Shown in pieces: positions 50,430 to 58,003 of a DNA stretch of 64,000 bases. Position numbers and translations under genes: made by a program. The notes below the pieces were generated by a model that had not been told where the DNA came from, did not search any database, and was given only the letters and a program-made list of their open reading frames with translations. This stretch comes from Bacillota bacterium. GTDB lineage: Bacteria > Bacillota > Clostridia > Oscillospirales > Acutalibacteraceae. Numbering within the stretch: position 1 is the first letter of the stretch; every line of letters begins with the position of its first letter. The DNA is taken from contig JAEWYE010000062.1 in assembly GCA_023458755.1 (NCBI GenBank), positions 1-64,000 of the forward strand, read 5' to 3'.

Positions 50430-51376
50430 CAGCTATCACCCTGCCCTTCATCGCTGTAAAATACCCAATACTTCGAATACTTAAAGGTTAACGCTGTAAA
50501 AATCATGATGATGATAAACAAAACCCATGACATGGCACTTGCATATCCCATTTTATACTGACCGAACGTCATATCGTAGATGTACATAGGCAGCAGGTAG
50601 GTTCCGTTCTGCGGTCCGCCTTTTGTAATTAAATAAGGAGCGTTGAATTCTTGGAATGCGTTGATCAGCTGCATCACGAAGTTGAAGAAAATAGTGGGAC
50701 TGAGCAGCGGAATGGTGATTTTAAAGAACCGCTTGATTTTCGTGCAACCGTCTACAGACGCTGCTTCATACACATCCTGCGGCAGACTTTTCAGTGCCGC
50801 AAGGAAGATTATCATGGTTGAGCCAAATTCCCATACGCGAAGCATCACAATGGTCATCAAAGCTGGGAGCTGTTCCCCAAACCAAGAAACCGGCTGTGCA
50901 CCGAAGATACCGATTACCTGATTGATTAGACCGTCGGATTGAAAGAGAAATTTCCAAAGTACCGCAATGGCAACATTCGAGCCGAGAATGGACGGAATGT
51001 AATATGTAGTACGAAAGAAATTGATGCCCTTCAGTTTCATGTTCAGTATCATGGCTACCAGCAAAGAGATTACAATTTTCAGCGGCACCTCTAATGCTAC
51101 ATACTCAAAAGTGACAGTCATAGCTGTTTTAAAAGTGTCATCTTCAAACATGCTGGCATAGTTTTTGATACCGATAAATTCCGGTGCATTAAGCAAATTG
51201 CAGTCGGTAAAGCTGAGGACAAAGGAAGCAATAATGGGATAAAGTGTAAATACCAGAAAACCAATGATCCATGGGGATATGTACAGCAGACCGAGATACC
51301 TGCTTTCGCCAAGGGTATAGCGGCGTTTTTTCACCTTCGCTGCTACCGATTGCTTTTCGACAGTTGCATTCGTCAT
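50429..51376 (-). CDS. Carbohydrate ABC transporter permease (CUT1, LplB/UgpA-like)
   Basis: A 315-residue permease with six membrane segments after a basic cytoplasmic start. The EAA loop reads DVYEAASVDGCTKIKRFFKITIPLL. It pairs with the next gene to form the heterodimeric channel. Located about 50 bases after the binding-protein gene. Confidence 0.92.
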   Translation of the reverse strand: MTNATVEKQSVAAKVKKRRYTLGESRYLGLLYISPWIIGFLVFTLYPIIASFVLSFTDCNLLNAPEFIGIKNYASMFEDDTFKTAMTVTFEYVALEVPLKIVISLLVAMILNMKLKGINFFRTTYYIPSILGSNVAIAVLWKFLFQSDGLINQVIGIFGAQPVSWFGEQLPALMTIVMLRVWEFGSTMIIFLAALKSLPQDVYEAASVDGCTKIKRFFKITIPLLSPTIFFNFVMQLINAFQEFNAPYLITKGGPQNGTYLLPMYIYDMTFGQYKMGYASAMSWVLFIIIMIFTALTFKYSKYWVFYSDEGQGDS

Positions 51377-51427
51377 TTTTTAACCACCTAATTTCTTGCT
51401 AAAGCGATGGGCTTATTGATTTGAATG

Positions 51428-52786
51428 TTACTTTACGATATCTTTGAGTGCGGAATTCATCTTATCATACAGCGTTTGCGCTGCTTGAGTTGTATCTGCT
51501 TTTCCGTAGGATACCGACTCAATTGCGGTTTTGTAAAGCTTATTCAGTGTGGTATTCTCCATGTAAGGGCTTACGACACTTGGCTTTGCATTTGCAATCT
51601 GTTGGGTAGCTTTATAAGAGAGGCCTTCTAGATCTTTGGTTCCCTGCAGAGCGGCAAGGGCAGCTTTGCTGGACGGGATACCACGTGTAGAACCTAAAAT
51701 CTTAGCGGATTCTGCATCGTTAAGCAGCCAGTTGAGGAATAATGCGGATTGCTGCGGATACTTGGTCTTGCCGTTAATCGCAAACAAAAGGGATGGCTTT
51801 ACGAACCAGCCGGTCATCTTTGCATCTTTTAGCATTGGCAGTTCACCAAGAACAAGTTCTTGTTTATTCTTATTTTTGGTAAGAACATCAGAGAATTTTC
51901 CGACAGAAGAACTCCACTCCAGAACACCGGCAACGCTGCCGTCAATGAATTTTGCGGTTTGATACAGAGCAGTCTCACCGCCGTCGTTCATACGCTGTTT
52001 TTGCGTACGGATAACGTGGTTATCTTCCAAACTCTTGTAGAAGTCCAAAGCGTCTTTCAATTCTTCTGCGCTCATAGCAAGTTTACCGTCTTGTGTAAGG
52101 AATTCTTTACCGGTCTTTTGTTGTTGATATACGACTGCAAGGTATAAACCGGTAAAGCCGGTACCGGTATCAAGGTCAAACGGGTATTTGCTGGCATCCT
52201 TTGCCTTAAATTGCTTGCCTGCCTCAATCAAAGTATCCCAAGAGGTAGGAATCGCCACACCGAGCTTGTCATATGTTGTTTTGTTGTAGAAAAGGCTGCG
52301 GCCTGTGTTGGAAACTGGAATCGCGTTCAAAACGCCATTGCTCTTGCCGAACTTTAAGGAAGTGTCATCCCAATTAGAAAGGTCAATTTTGTCTTTGAGC
52401 TTTTCCAAATCATAAAAGCCTTTGCCGTCTTTAGAGAAGGTGGCAATCCAGTCGTAGTTTACCTGTAGAACATCGGCTGCCGTGCCGCCTGAAATTTGTG
52501 TGGTTACCTTGTCTTTGTGACCGTCCCAACCGCCGTATTCGGCTTTGATGGTAATCCACGGGTATTTCTTCTGAAATGCATCAATTGCTTTCAGGGTTGC
52601 TTGATGGCGGTCATCGCCGCCCCACCACTGCACACGCAGTGTAACTGGAGTTTTGTCTTCGCCTTCGCTTTGTGCGGAAGCCTGGCTGGAACTTGGACTG
52701 GAAGAAGAGCCCGCAGGGCTGCTGCATCCGGCAAAAATCCCGACAGACATGGTCAACGCCAAAATCGTTGCAATTACTTTTCTCAT
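51428..52786 (-). CDS. Carbohydrate ABC transporter substrate-binding lipoprotein (family 1)
   Basis: A 452-residue lipoprotein: MRKVIATILALTMSVGIFAGC with the lipobox at FAGC, a Ser/Gln/Ala linker, then a family 1 (MalE/UgpB-like) fold. Features include LRVQWWGGDDRHQATLKAID and TPVTL near the start, and a GWFVKPSLLFAINGKTKYPQ hinge segment. The ligand is inferred to be pectin-derived oligogalacturonide from the surrounding enzymes. The start at 52786 follows AGGAGGTTTTGAT. Confidence 0.9.
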   Translation of the reverse strand: MRKVIATILALTMSVGIFAGCSSPAGSSSSPSSSQASAQSEGEDKTPVTLRVQWWGGDDRHQATLKAIDAFQKKYPWITIKAEYGGWDGHKDKVTTQISGGTAADVLQVNYDWIATFSKDGKGFYDLEKLKDKIDLSNWDDTSLKFGKSNGVLNAIPVSNTGRSLFYNKTTYDKLGVAIPTSWDTLIEAGKQFKAKDASKYPFDLDTGTGFTGLYLAVVYQQQKTGKEFLTQDGKLAMSAEELKDALDFYKSLEDNHVIRTQKQRMNDGGETALYQTAKFIDGSVAGVLEWSSSVGKFSDVLTKNKNKQELVLGELPMLKDAKMTGWFVKPSLLFAINGKTKYPQQSALFLNWLLNDAESAKILGSTRGIPSSKAALAALQGTKDLEGLSYKATQQIANAKPSVVSPYMENTTLNKLYKTAIESVSYGKADTTQAAQTLYDKMNSALKDIVK

Positions 52787-52807
52787 ATCAAAACCTCCTA
52801 AAAATAT

Positions 52808-52837
52808 ATTAAATTTGCGATAGAACCGCAAGTTTAA
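52808..52837 (-). promoter_or_regulatory. Hairpin ahead of the pectin transporter genes
   Basis: TTAAACTTGCG and CGCAAATTTAA form an 11-pair stem (one mismatch) around GTTCTAT, followed by TATATTTTT just before the ribosome site. It may be a weak terminator or a message-stabilising structure between kduD and the binding-protein gene. Confidence 0.45.
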
Positions 52838-52905
52838 TGGTCCTTTTTTTCTGCCCAATCCACAGAAAAATAAGGCGTTTCTCCTTTTTCGTTTTGTTCA
52901 AAAGG

Positions 52906-53691
52906 CTATGGCTGCTTGCCAATATAGGCGAGAATTCCGCCATCCACATAGAGAATATGACCGTTTACAAAGTCTGAAGCATCTGATGCAAGAAACACAG
53001 CCGGGCCTTGGAGGTCTTCGGTTGTTCCCCAACGTGCTGCGGGGGTTTTGGCAATGATGAAACTGTTGAACGGATGGCCTTCGGTTCGGAGCGGCGCAGT
53101 CTGGGGAGTTGCAATATAGCCGGGACCGATGCCGTTGCACTGAATGTTGTATTCGCCGTATTCAGATGCAATATTTCTTGTCAGCATCTTGAGACCGCCT
53201 TTTGCCGCCGCATATGCTGATACTGTTTCACGGCCAAGCTCACTCATCATGGAACAGATATTGATGATTTTCCCGTGTCCTTTTTTTATCATGGAAGGAA
53301 TAACTGCTTTGGAAACGATAAACGGACCGTTCAGATCGATATCAATCACTTTGCGAAAATCAGCGGCTTCCATTTCCAACATGGGAATTCGTTTGATGAT
53401 GCCGGCATTGTTTACGAGTATATCAATAATGCCGATTTCCTCTTCGATGGTTTTCACTGTTTTTTGCACCTGAGCTTCGTTTGTTACATCGCAAACATAG
53501 CCATGTGCTGCAATATTCACTTCGCGGTAAGAATCAAGCCCTTTATTAACCAGCTCCTGATTGATATCGTTAAACGCGATAGTCGCTCCCGCTGCGGCAA
53601 ATGCTTTCGCAATGGCAAATCCAATTCCATAGGAAGCTCCGGTTATAAACGCGACTTTTCCTTTCAGTGAAAATTTTTCTATAAAATCCAT
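52906..53691 (-). CDS. kduD: 2-dehydro-3-deoxy-D-gluconate 5-dehydrogenase (KduD-like SDR)
   Basis: Short-chain dehydrogenase of 261 residues. The NAD(P)-binding glycine motif is GASYGIGFAIAKAF, followed by NNAG (NAGIIKR), serine in ICSMMSELG and the YxxxK pair in SAYAAAKGGLKML. KduD reduces 2,5-diketo-3-deoxygluconate to 2-keto-3-deoxygluconate, the step after KduI. The kduI gene directly upstream makes this assignment more likely than gluconate 5-dehydrogenase. KDG kinase and aldolase must be encoded elsewhere. Confidence 0.87.
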   Translation of the reverse strand: MDFIEKFSLKGKVAFITGASYGIGFAIAKAFAAAGATIAFNDINQELVNKGLDSYREVNIAAHGYVCDVTNEAQVQKTVKTIEEEIGIIDILVNNAGIIKRIPMLEMEAADFRKVIDIDLNGPFIVSKAVIPSMIKKGHGKIINICSMMSELGRETVSAYAAAKGGLKMLTRNIASEYGEYNIQCNGIGPGYIATPQTAPLRTEGHPFNSFIIAKTPAARWGTTEDLQGPAVFLASDASDFVNGHILYVDGGILAYIGKQP

Positions 53692-53731
53692 TTAAAAAAC
53701 CTCTTTTATGTAATAATTGAAAGCAGATACT

Positions 53732-54574
53732 TTAACGTAAATCAGCCGCTGAAATGTTATCCATATCATTGAACGCTTTGTTTTCTCCGCCCATGGCCCA
53801 AATGAACGTGTAGTTGGAGGTGCCGCATCCGGCATGAATGCTCCAGGATGGACTGATAACCGCCTGCTCGTTCTGCATAACGATATGTCTCGTTTCATTC
53901 CCTTCGCCCATGAGATGAAAGACCACATTATCCTCTGGAATGTTGAAATACATATAAACTTCCATGCGGCGTTCATGTGTATGCGGCGGAATCGTATTCC
54001 ACACACTGCCCGGTTCCAAGCAGGTAAGTCCCATTGAAAGCTGACAGGTTTCCAGTACATCCGGATGAATGAACTGGTTAATGGTGCGGGCATTTGAAGT
54101 TTTTGCATCTCCGCAAGGACATTTGTTGGCATCTTTTATCGAAATGAAAGTGGTTTTGCAAGGTTTATGTGCTGGAGCGGAAACCATGTAGAATTTTGCC
54201 GGCGCAGCGGGATTATCACTGCGGAACACTACTTCCTTCGCTCCCATGGTTATATAAAGGCAATCTTCAAATCCTATTTTGTATTCCACACCATCCGCGG
54301 TGATGGTTCCTGAATTTCCGATATTAAAAATACCGACTTCGCGCCGCTCTAAAAAGTAATCCGTGCCGAAATTTTTCCAGCAGTCAATGCCCTTATCGAT
54401 TGATACTGCCTGATTGGTCGGCATACAGCCCAACGTCACCATTCGATCTACATGGGAGTAAACCGCCATTATTTCGTTTGCTTGAAACAGTTTCTCAATC
54501 AGGAATTCGCTGCGAATTTCCTCTGTGGTGTAATGCTTAAAATCCCGTTGATTGGCAGAATAGCGAATATCCAT
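53732..54574 (-). CDS. kduI: 5-dehydro-4-deoxy-D-glucuronate isomerase
   Basis: Converts 5-keto-4-deoxyuronate, formed from unsaturated galacturonate, to 2,5-diketo-3-deoxygluconate. The 280-residue cupin has the KduI N-terminus MDIRYSANQRDFKHYTTEE and SHVDRMVTLG. The zinc ligands are in PHTHERRMEVYMYF (His-x-His and Glu), and a further histidine is in SPSWSIHAGCG. Length is normal. It follows the GntR gene by about 28 bases. Confidence 0.95.
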   Translation of the reverse strand: MDIRYSANQRDFKHYTTEEIRSEFLIEKLFQANEIMAVYSHVDRMVTLGCMPTNQAVSIDKGIDCWKNFGTDYFLERREVGIFNIGNSGTITADGVEYKIGFEDCLYITMGAKEVVFRSDNPAAPAKFYMVSAPAHKPCKTTFISIKDANKCPCGDAKTSNARTINQFIHPDVLETCQLSMGLTCLEPGSVWNTIPPHTHERRMEVYMYFNIPEDNVVFHLMGEGNETRHIVMQNEQAVISPSWSIHAGCGTSNYTFIWAMGGENKAFNDMDNISAADLR

Positions 54575-54602
54575 ATAATTCTAACCCTTCTGATTTCTAG
54601 CC

Positions 54603-55295
54603 TTAAAGAATAAATTCCTCTGCAGGCTGAAAATAATCCTTGAATTCAGTATGAATTCGATTGCCCAAACGTTTGATACCGCCATATAAGTGTTTATTAA
54701 TCAGTGGTTCCACCGCCGCGGCATCTTTATCACAGATAATCTCAAATAATTGCGTATGTTCTTCAATAATCTGCTGAAAATTCTGTACAGCGACGATATC
54801 CAGCATTCGAAAGCGTGTGTAATTCACCTGAGATTTTTGAATCAGCGCCCAAAGCCGCTCTTTTCTTGTGATTTTGAACCAAACGTCGTGTAACTGGGAA
54901 TCCATCTCGTAGAATTTGCTTATTTCACATTCTTCATTTACAATCACCGTTTGCTTACGGATTATGTACCGAAGCTTTTCCTGCAAAATAGGGGTGCATA
55001 GCTCCATAAAATCACGAATCACCTTGCTTTCTATCGCAACTCTCATGTAAATCATTTGGTTAATATCATCCATGTTTAGCAGTGTTACCACACTGCCTTT
55101 ATAGGGAATCACATCAACAAGCCCCGCGGCATGAAGTCGCTGCAGTGCGGTTCGCACTGGTGTACGCGAAACTGAGAATCGTTCACACAATTCATTTTCA
55201 CTGATGCTCTGACCAGGCTTAATATCTAAATTTAAAATCTCGCTGCTTAGGATGTGATAAATGTACTCGCTGCTGTAAATTGGTGAATTTTCCAT
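54603..55295 (-). CDS. GntR-family (FCD) transcriptional regulator of the pectin block
   Basis: A 230-residue regulator: winged helix-turn-helix at about residues 10-70 (ILNLDIKPGQSISENELCERF, VSRTPVRTALQRLHAAGLVDV) and an all-helical FCD ligand-binding domain with metal-type residues (MDSQLHDVWFK, EEHTQLFEII). FCD regulators in pectin clusters respond to uronate intermediates. It is the first gene of a ten-gene minus-strand series and faces palindromic sites in its own promoter, indicating autoregulation and control of the block. Confidence 0.9.
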   Translation of the reverse strand: MENSPIYSSEYIYHILSSEILNLDIKPGQSISENELCERFSVSRTPVRTALQRLHAAGLVDVIPYKGSVVTLLNMDDINQMIYMRVAIESKVIRDFMELCTPILQEKLRYIIRKQTVIVNEECEISKFYEMDSQLHDVWFKITRKERLWALIQKSQVNYTRFRMLDIVAVQNFQQIIEEHTQLFEIICDKDAAAVEPLINKHLYGGIKRLGNRIHTEFKDYFQPAEEFIL

Positions 55296-55341
55296 GTATA
55301 TGTACCATCCTGTTGAATGTTTTTATGCATTACTTATCAAC

Positions 55342-55389
55342 CTGTATACAGAATATCACATTGTATCTTACTTGTAAATTTGGATACAA
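55342..55389 (-). promoter_or_regulatory. Promoter and palindromic operators of the pectin operon
   Basis: On the minus strand TTGTAT (55389-55384), an 18-base spacer and TACAAT (55365-55360) form a promoter. The perfect palindrome CTGTATACAG (55351-55342) lies at the expected start site. The -35 and -10 boxes are themselves in TTGTATCC and GATACAAT half-sites that match the same core. FCD-type GntR operators usually have a GTATAC or TTGTATACAA centre, so this is a likely operator array for the gene at 54603-55295. Confidence 0.6.
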
Positions 55390-55529
55390 GCTAAATTATT
55401 CTTCTGCATTTTTATTTAATTTGCACATAATTATTAATAGTTATTTTAATAGTTATTTTATTATTACATTGATTTTTCCTTTATACATTATACTTCACGA
55501 ATGTCATCCTCGATTTTGCAGGGCTTCTC

Positions 55530-55604
55530 TTTACTCACGGTGAGTAAACTTGAAATCCCAAAATCAAGCCAGTAAACCGGAAACTAAGCAATGGTTAGCT
55601 TAGT
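55530..55604. other. Two inverted repeats between the pectin promoter and the ppdK repeat
   Basis: TTTACTCAC-G-GTGAGTAAA (55530-55548) is a perfect 19-bp palindrome. ACTAAGC (55583-55589) and GCTTAGT (55598-55604) form a second repeat with an 8-base spacer. No gene is seen in 55400-55650. They lie just inside the right-hand copy of the ppdK repeat and could be operator or recombination sites. Confidence 0.5.
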
Positions 55605-55654
55605 CAACTTATGACTTTGTATCAACTATTGATTTCCTTCAAATGTCAGTTACC

Positions 55655-55686
55655 GCTCAGGCTGCTGTCAAAGAAAAGAGAGCAAA
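55655..55686 (+). repeat. 32-bp direct repeat, copy 2 (orphan ppdK 3' end)
   Basis: Identical to 44448-44479. It still encodes AQAAVKEKRAK and runs into an in-frame TAA at 55687-55689 (one lysine codon fewer than ppdK). No ppdK sequence is seen before it. A terminator follows at 55741, so this looks like the displaced original end of ppdK or a duplicated attachment site. Confidence 0.88.
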
Positions 55687-55740
55687 ATAATTTCATTCTA
55701 TCTTTCTAATCATTCTTTTCATTCTTATATGTGCCGGATG

Positions 55741-55780
55741 TCTCCCCCATGTTTCCTAGAAAATGTGGGGGAGATTTTTG
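55741..55780 (+). terminator. Terminator after the orphan ppdK 3' end
   Basis: TCTCCCCCA (55741-55749) pairs with TGGGGGAGA (55766-55774), followed by TTTTTG. It may originally have served ppdK. Confidence 0.8.
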
Positions 55781-55886
55781 TTTCGCAAAATATGCAATTG
55801 CTGCTATATTTCTCTTGCATACAATTCACAATCATGATAGAATAATGTTTGCCAAAAACAGAGTGCTGATTTCGGGAGGGATATGC

Positions 55887-56231
55887 GTGAAAAAGGTATG
55901 GAAAGCGTGTACGTTTGTTGTGCTCGGACTTGCGGTCATCCTATGTTTTTCCGTATATCAAAAACCGGCTCCGCAAACGGAAGAAAACAATTCCATTATC
56001 GGAACCTGGCAGGACGAATACGGTCTGAAAAAATACACATTTGCCCCGGACGGCAAAATGAAAATTCAGGCGCTGAGTGTCGGCTCGTTTCACGGTCAAT
56101 ACAATATGCAGAACGACCGCATTACCATTGAGTACAATGTGCTGATGAAAAAGGAAAAAAGCACGTATCAATATAAGCTTAAAGACCATAAGCTCTATTT
56201 GGATGATCAAGTCTTTACCCGTAAAAAATAG
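55887..56231 (+). CDS. Small membrane-anchored DUF5640-like protein
   Basis: A 114-residue protein with an N-terminal membrane anchor or signal (about residues 8-28) and an outer domain. The outer domain, IIGTWQDEYGLKKYTFAPDGKM then GQYNMQNDRITIEY in two parts, matches the WxxxxGxxxYxFxxDG and GxYxxxxxxITI pattern of DUF5640-type lipocalin-like domains. The start is GTG at 55887, following GGGAGGGATATGC. No cysteine lipobox. Function unknown. A terminator follows. Confidence 0.68.
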   Translation: MKKVWKACTFVVLGLAVILCFSVYQKPAPQTEENNSIIGTWQDEYGLKKYTFAPDGKMKIQALSVGSFHGQYNMQNDRITIEYNVLMKKEKSTYQYKLKDHKLYLDDQVFTRKK

Positions 56232-56270
56232 TGAAAATAGCGTACGATTAAAATTAAACATGTTATTAAA

Positions 56271-56307
56271 AAGGAACCGGCTAATTGAAAGCCAGTTCCT
56301 TTATTTG
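56271..56307 (+). terminator. Terminator after the DUF5640-like gene
   Basis: GGAAC-CGGCT and AGCC-AGTTCC pair with one mismatch around AATTGAA, followed by TTTATTTG. Confidence 0.7.
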
Positions 56308-56436
56308 CCATTATGCACGAAAATCTTAATGTTTAAAATAATAATTTGTATAATTATTAAAAGTTATATACTATTTCATGTTCCATGATATAATCATCCC
56401 ACTTTACAAATTCCACAAAATAAAGGAGATGGATTT

Positions 56437-57489
56437 ATGATTAAACTACTGCAAAGCGGTAGCATCGACATGAAGCTGCTTGAAATAGCCGATATTGTTG
56501 ACACATCGCTGCTCCAAAAATTTCAGGACAATTTCGCCATCGGAATGGATTGTGCAAGCGTAACGGTTGATCGAAACGGTAATCCAATTACAAAGCCAAG
56601 TTCTTACACGAGATTCTGCGATGGCTTTGTACATAAGTCACAAATTGGTGACAGCCGCTGTGCAGCATCCCATACGCGCATGGGGCAGGAGGCCGCGCGT
56701 ACCGGCAGACCCTTCGTAGGACCATGTCATGCGGGCCTTATCGACTTTGCCGCACCCGTTATCATTAACGGCGAACTGATTGGAACCGTTTTAGGCGGAC
56801 AGTTGCTGTCAGACAAGCCGAAAGAGGATATCTACCGGAAAATTGCCCGTGATATCAATGTCAGTGAAGACGGACTTGTTGACGCTGTCAGCGCTGTTAA
56901 TATTACCGCTATGAAAAACATCACTGCCGCGGCAGAAGTTCTGTTCATCGTAGTAAACACTCTTGCCGAAAACGGATATACAAGGGTGAAACTCGAAGTC
57001 CTTGCAAAGAAGCTTGCGGATAAATTTGTGGAAATGTCCTCTACCTTAGAAGAACTTGCGGCATCCGCCGTCAGCATTACTGAACAGCAGCAGGAGCTGA
57101 ATCAGGAGATTACGCAGGTAAAATCCTTTACGGAAGAAATCAACCGCGTCTTAAAGGACATTACAAAAATAGCATTAAACACCAAATTGCTTGGCTTTAA
57201 CGCTTCTATCGAGGCTGCTCACGCCGGAGAAGTCGGCAGAGGATTCGCCGTGGTTGCGGAGGAAATCCAGAACCTTTCGGAAAGTTCCAGAGAAACCGCC
57301 GACCAAATTTTGCAGTTAACCGAGCGAATCAAAACATCGGTCGATACGACGGTAACCAATTCGCAGGGCACCTTATATACCACACAGGAACAATCCGCCG
57401 CCATGGAAGAAGTTGCGGCCGCCGTGCAGGAAATTGTCGGTCTTGCCGATGAATTGAACAATATGATGAAGGCGACCAATAAATTCTAA
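56437..57489 (+). CDS. Soluble chemoreceptor with PocR ligand-binding domain
   Basis: A 350-residue methyl-accepting chemotaxis-type protein without membrane segments. Residues about 10-175 form a PocR sensory domain (SRCAASHTRMGQEAARTG, PFVGPCHAGLIDFAAPVI, GTVLGGQLL). Residues about 200-350 form a short signalling helix pair whose tip, LNTKLLGFNASIEAAHAGE then GRGFAVVAEEIQNL, matches the CheA/CheW-binding hairpin. PocR domains bind small hydrocarbon-like ligands such as propanediol. The shortness of the coiled coil and the absence of a membrane anchor imply a cytoplasmic cluster. Ribosome site AAAGGAGATGG. No chemotaxis genes lie nearby. Confidence 0.9.
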   Translation: MIKLLQSGSIDMKLLEIADIVDTSLLQKFQDNFAIGMDCASVTVDRNGNPITKPSSYTRFCDGFVHKSQIGDSRCAASHTRMGQEAARTGRPFVGPCHAGLIDFAAPVIINGELIGTVLGGQLLSDKPKEDIYRKIARDINVSEDGLVDAVSAVNITAMKNITAAAEVLFIVVNTLAENGYTRVKLEVLAKKLADKFVEMSSTLEELAASAVSITEQQQELNQEITQVKSFTEEINRVLKDITKIALNTKLLGFNASIEAAHAGEVGRGFAVVAEEIQNLSESSRETADQILQLTERIKTSVDTTVTNSQGTLYTTQEQSAAMEEVAAAVQEIVGLADELNNMMKATNKF

Positions 57490-57508
57490 GATACCGGCCG
57501 TCCCAAAT

Positions 57509-57559
57509 AAAAAGCTGTCTGTTCAGACCGTTAAAAGTTTGAACAGACAGCTTTTATTT
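57509..57559. terminator. Bidirectional terminator between the PocR receptor and tadA
   Basis: AAAGCTGTCTGTTCA and TGAACAGACAGCTTT pair perfectly around GACCGTTAAAAGTT, with T and A tails on both sides. It overlaps the last bases of tadA. Confidence 0.88.
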
Positions 57560-58003
57560 GCGCAGTTTTTTGAAAAAATCCGTTAGTATCGCGGAACATT
57601 CCTCTTCCAGTACTCCGCCTTCAAGCTGAGGTCTATGATTATACGGCAAGTCAAACAGATTGACAATCGAACCGCAGGAACCCGCTTTTTTGTCATACGC
57701 GCCGAATATCACACGAGGAATACGCGCGTTGATAATTGCCCCAGCACACATCGGGCAAGGCTCCAACGTAACATACAATTCACAACGCCAAAGCCGCCAG
57801 CCGCCCAGTGCTTTGCAGGCGTTATCAATCGCTTCCAGTTCCGCATGGCGAAGGGCATTTTTATCCTGTTCGCGGCGGTTTCGACCGACTGCAAGCAGTT
57901 TCTCGTCACACACAATCACCGCGCCAACCGGAACTTCCCCTTCTTCGCCGGCTATCTGCGCTTCTCTAAGAGCCGCACGCATAAATTCAATATCACGTTC
58001 CAT
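57554..58003 (-). CDS. tadA: tRNA(adenine34) deaminase TadA
   Basis: Deaminates adenosine 34 to inosine in tRNA-Arg(ACG). The 149-residue protein has the cytidine/deoxycytidylate deaminase motifs: zinc histidine and catalytic glutamate in LRHAELEAIDNA and the zinc cysteines in TLEPCPMCAGAI. The start is the ATG at 58003, which overlaps the stop of the CPBP gene by one base (TAATG). A longer in-frame reading from 58090 would overlap that gene entirely and begins with non-conserved residues. Confidence 0.93.
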   Translation of the reverse strand: MERDIEFMRAALREAQIAGEEGEVPVGAVIVCDEKLLAVGRNRREQDKNALRHAELEAIDNACKALGGWRLWRCELYVTLEPCPMCAGAIINARIPRVIFGAYDKKAGSCGSIVNLFDLPYNHRPQLEGGVLEEECSAILTDFFKKLRK

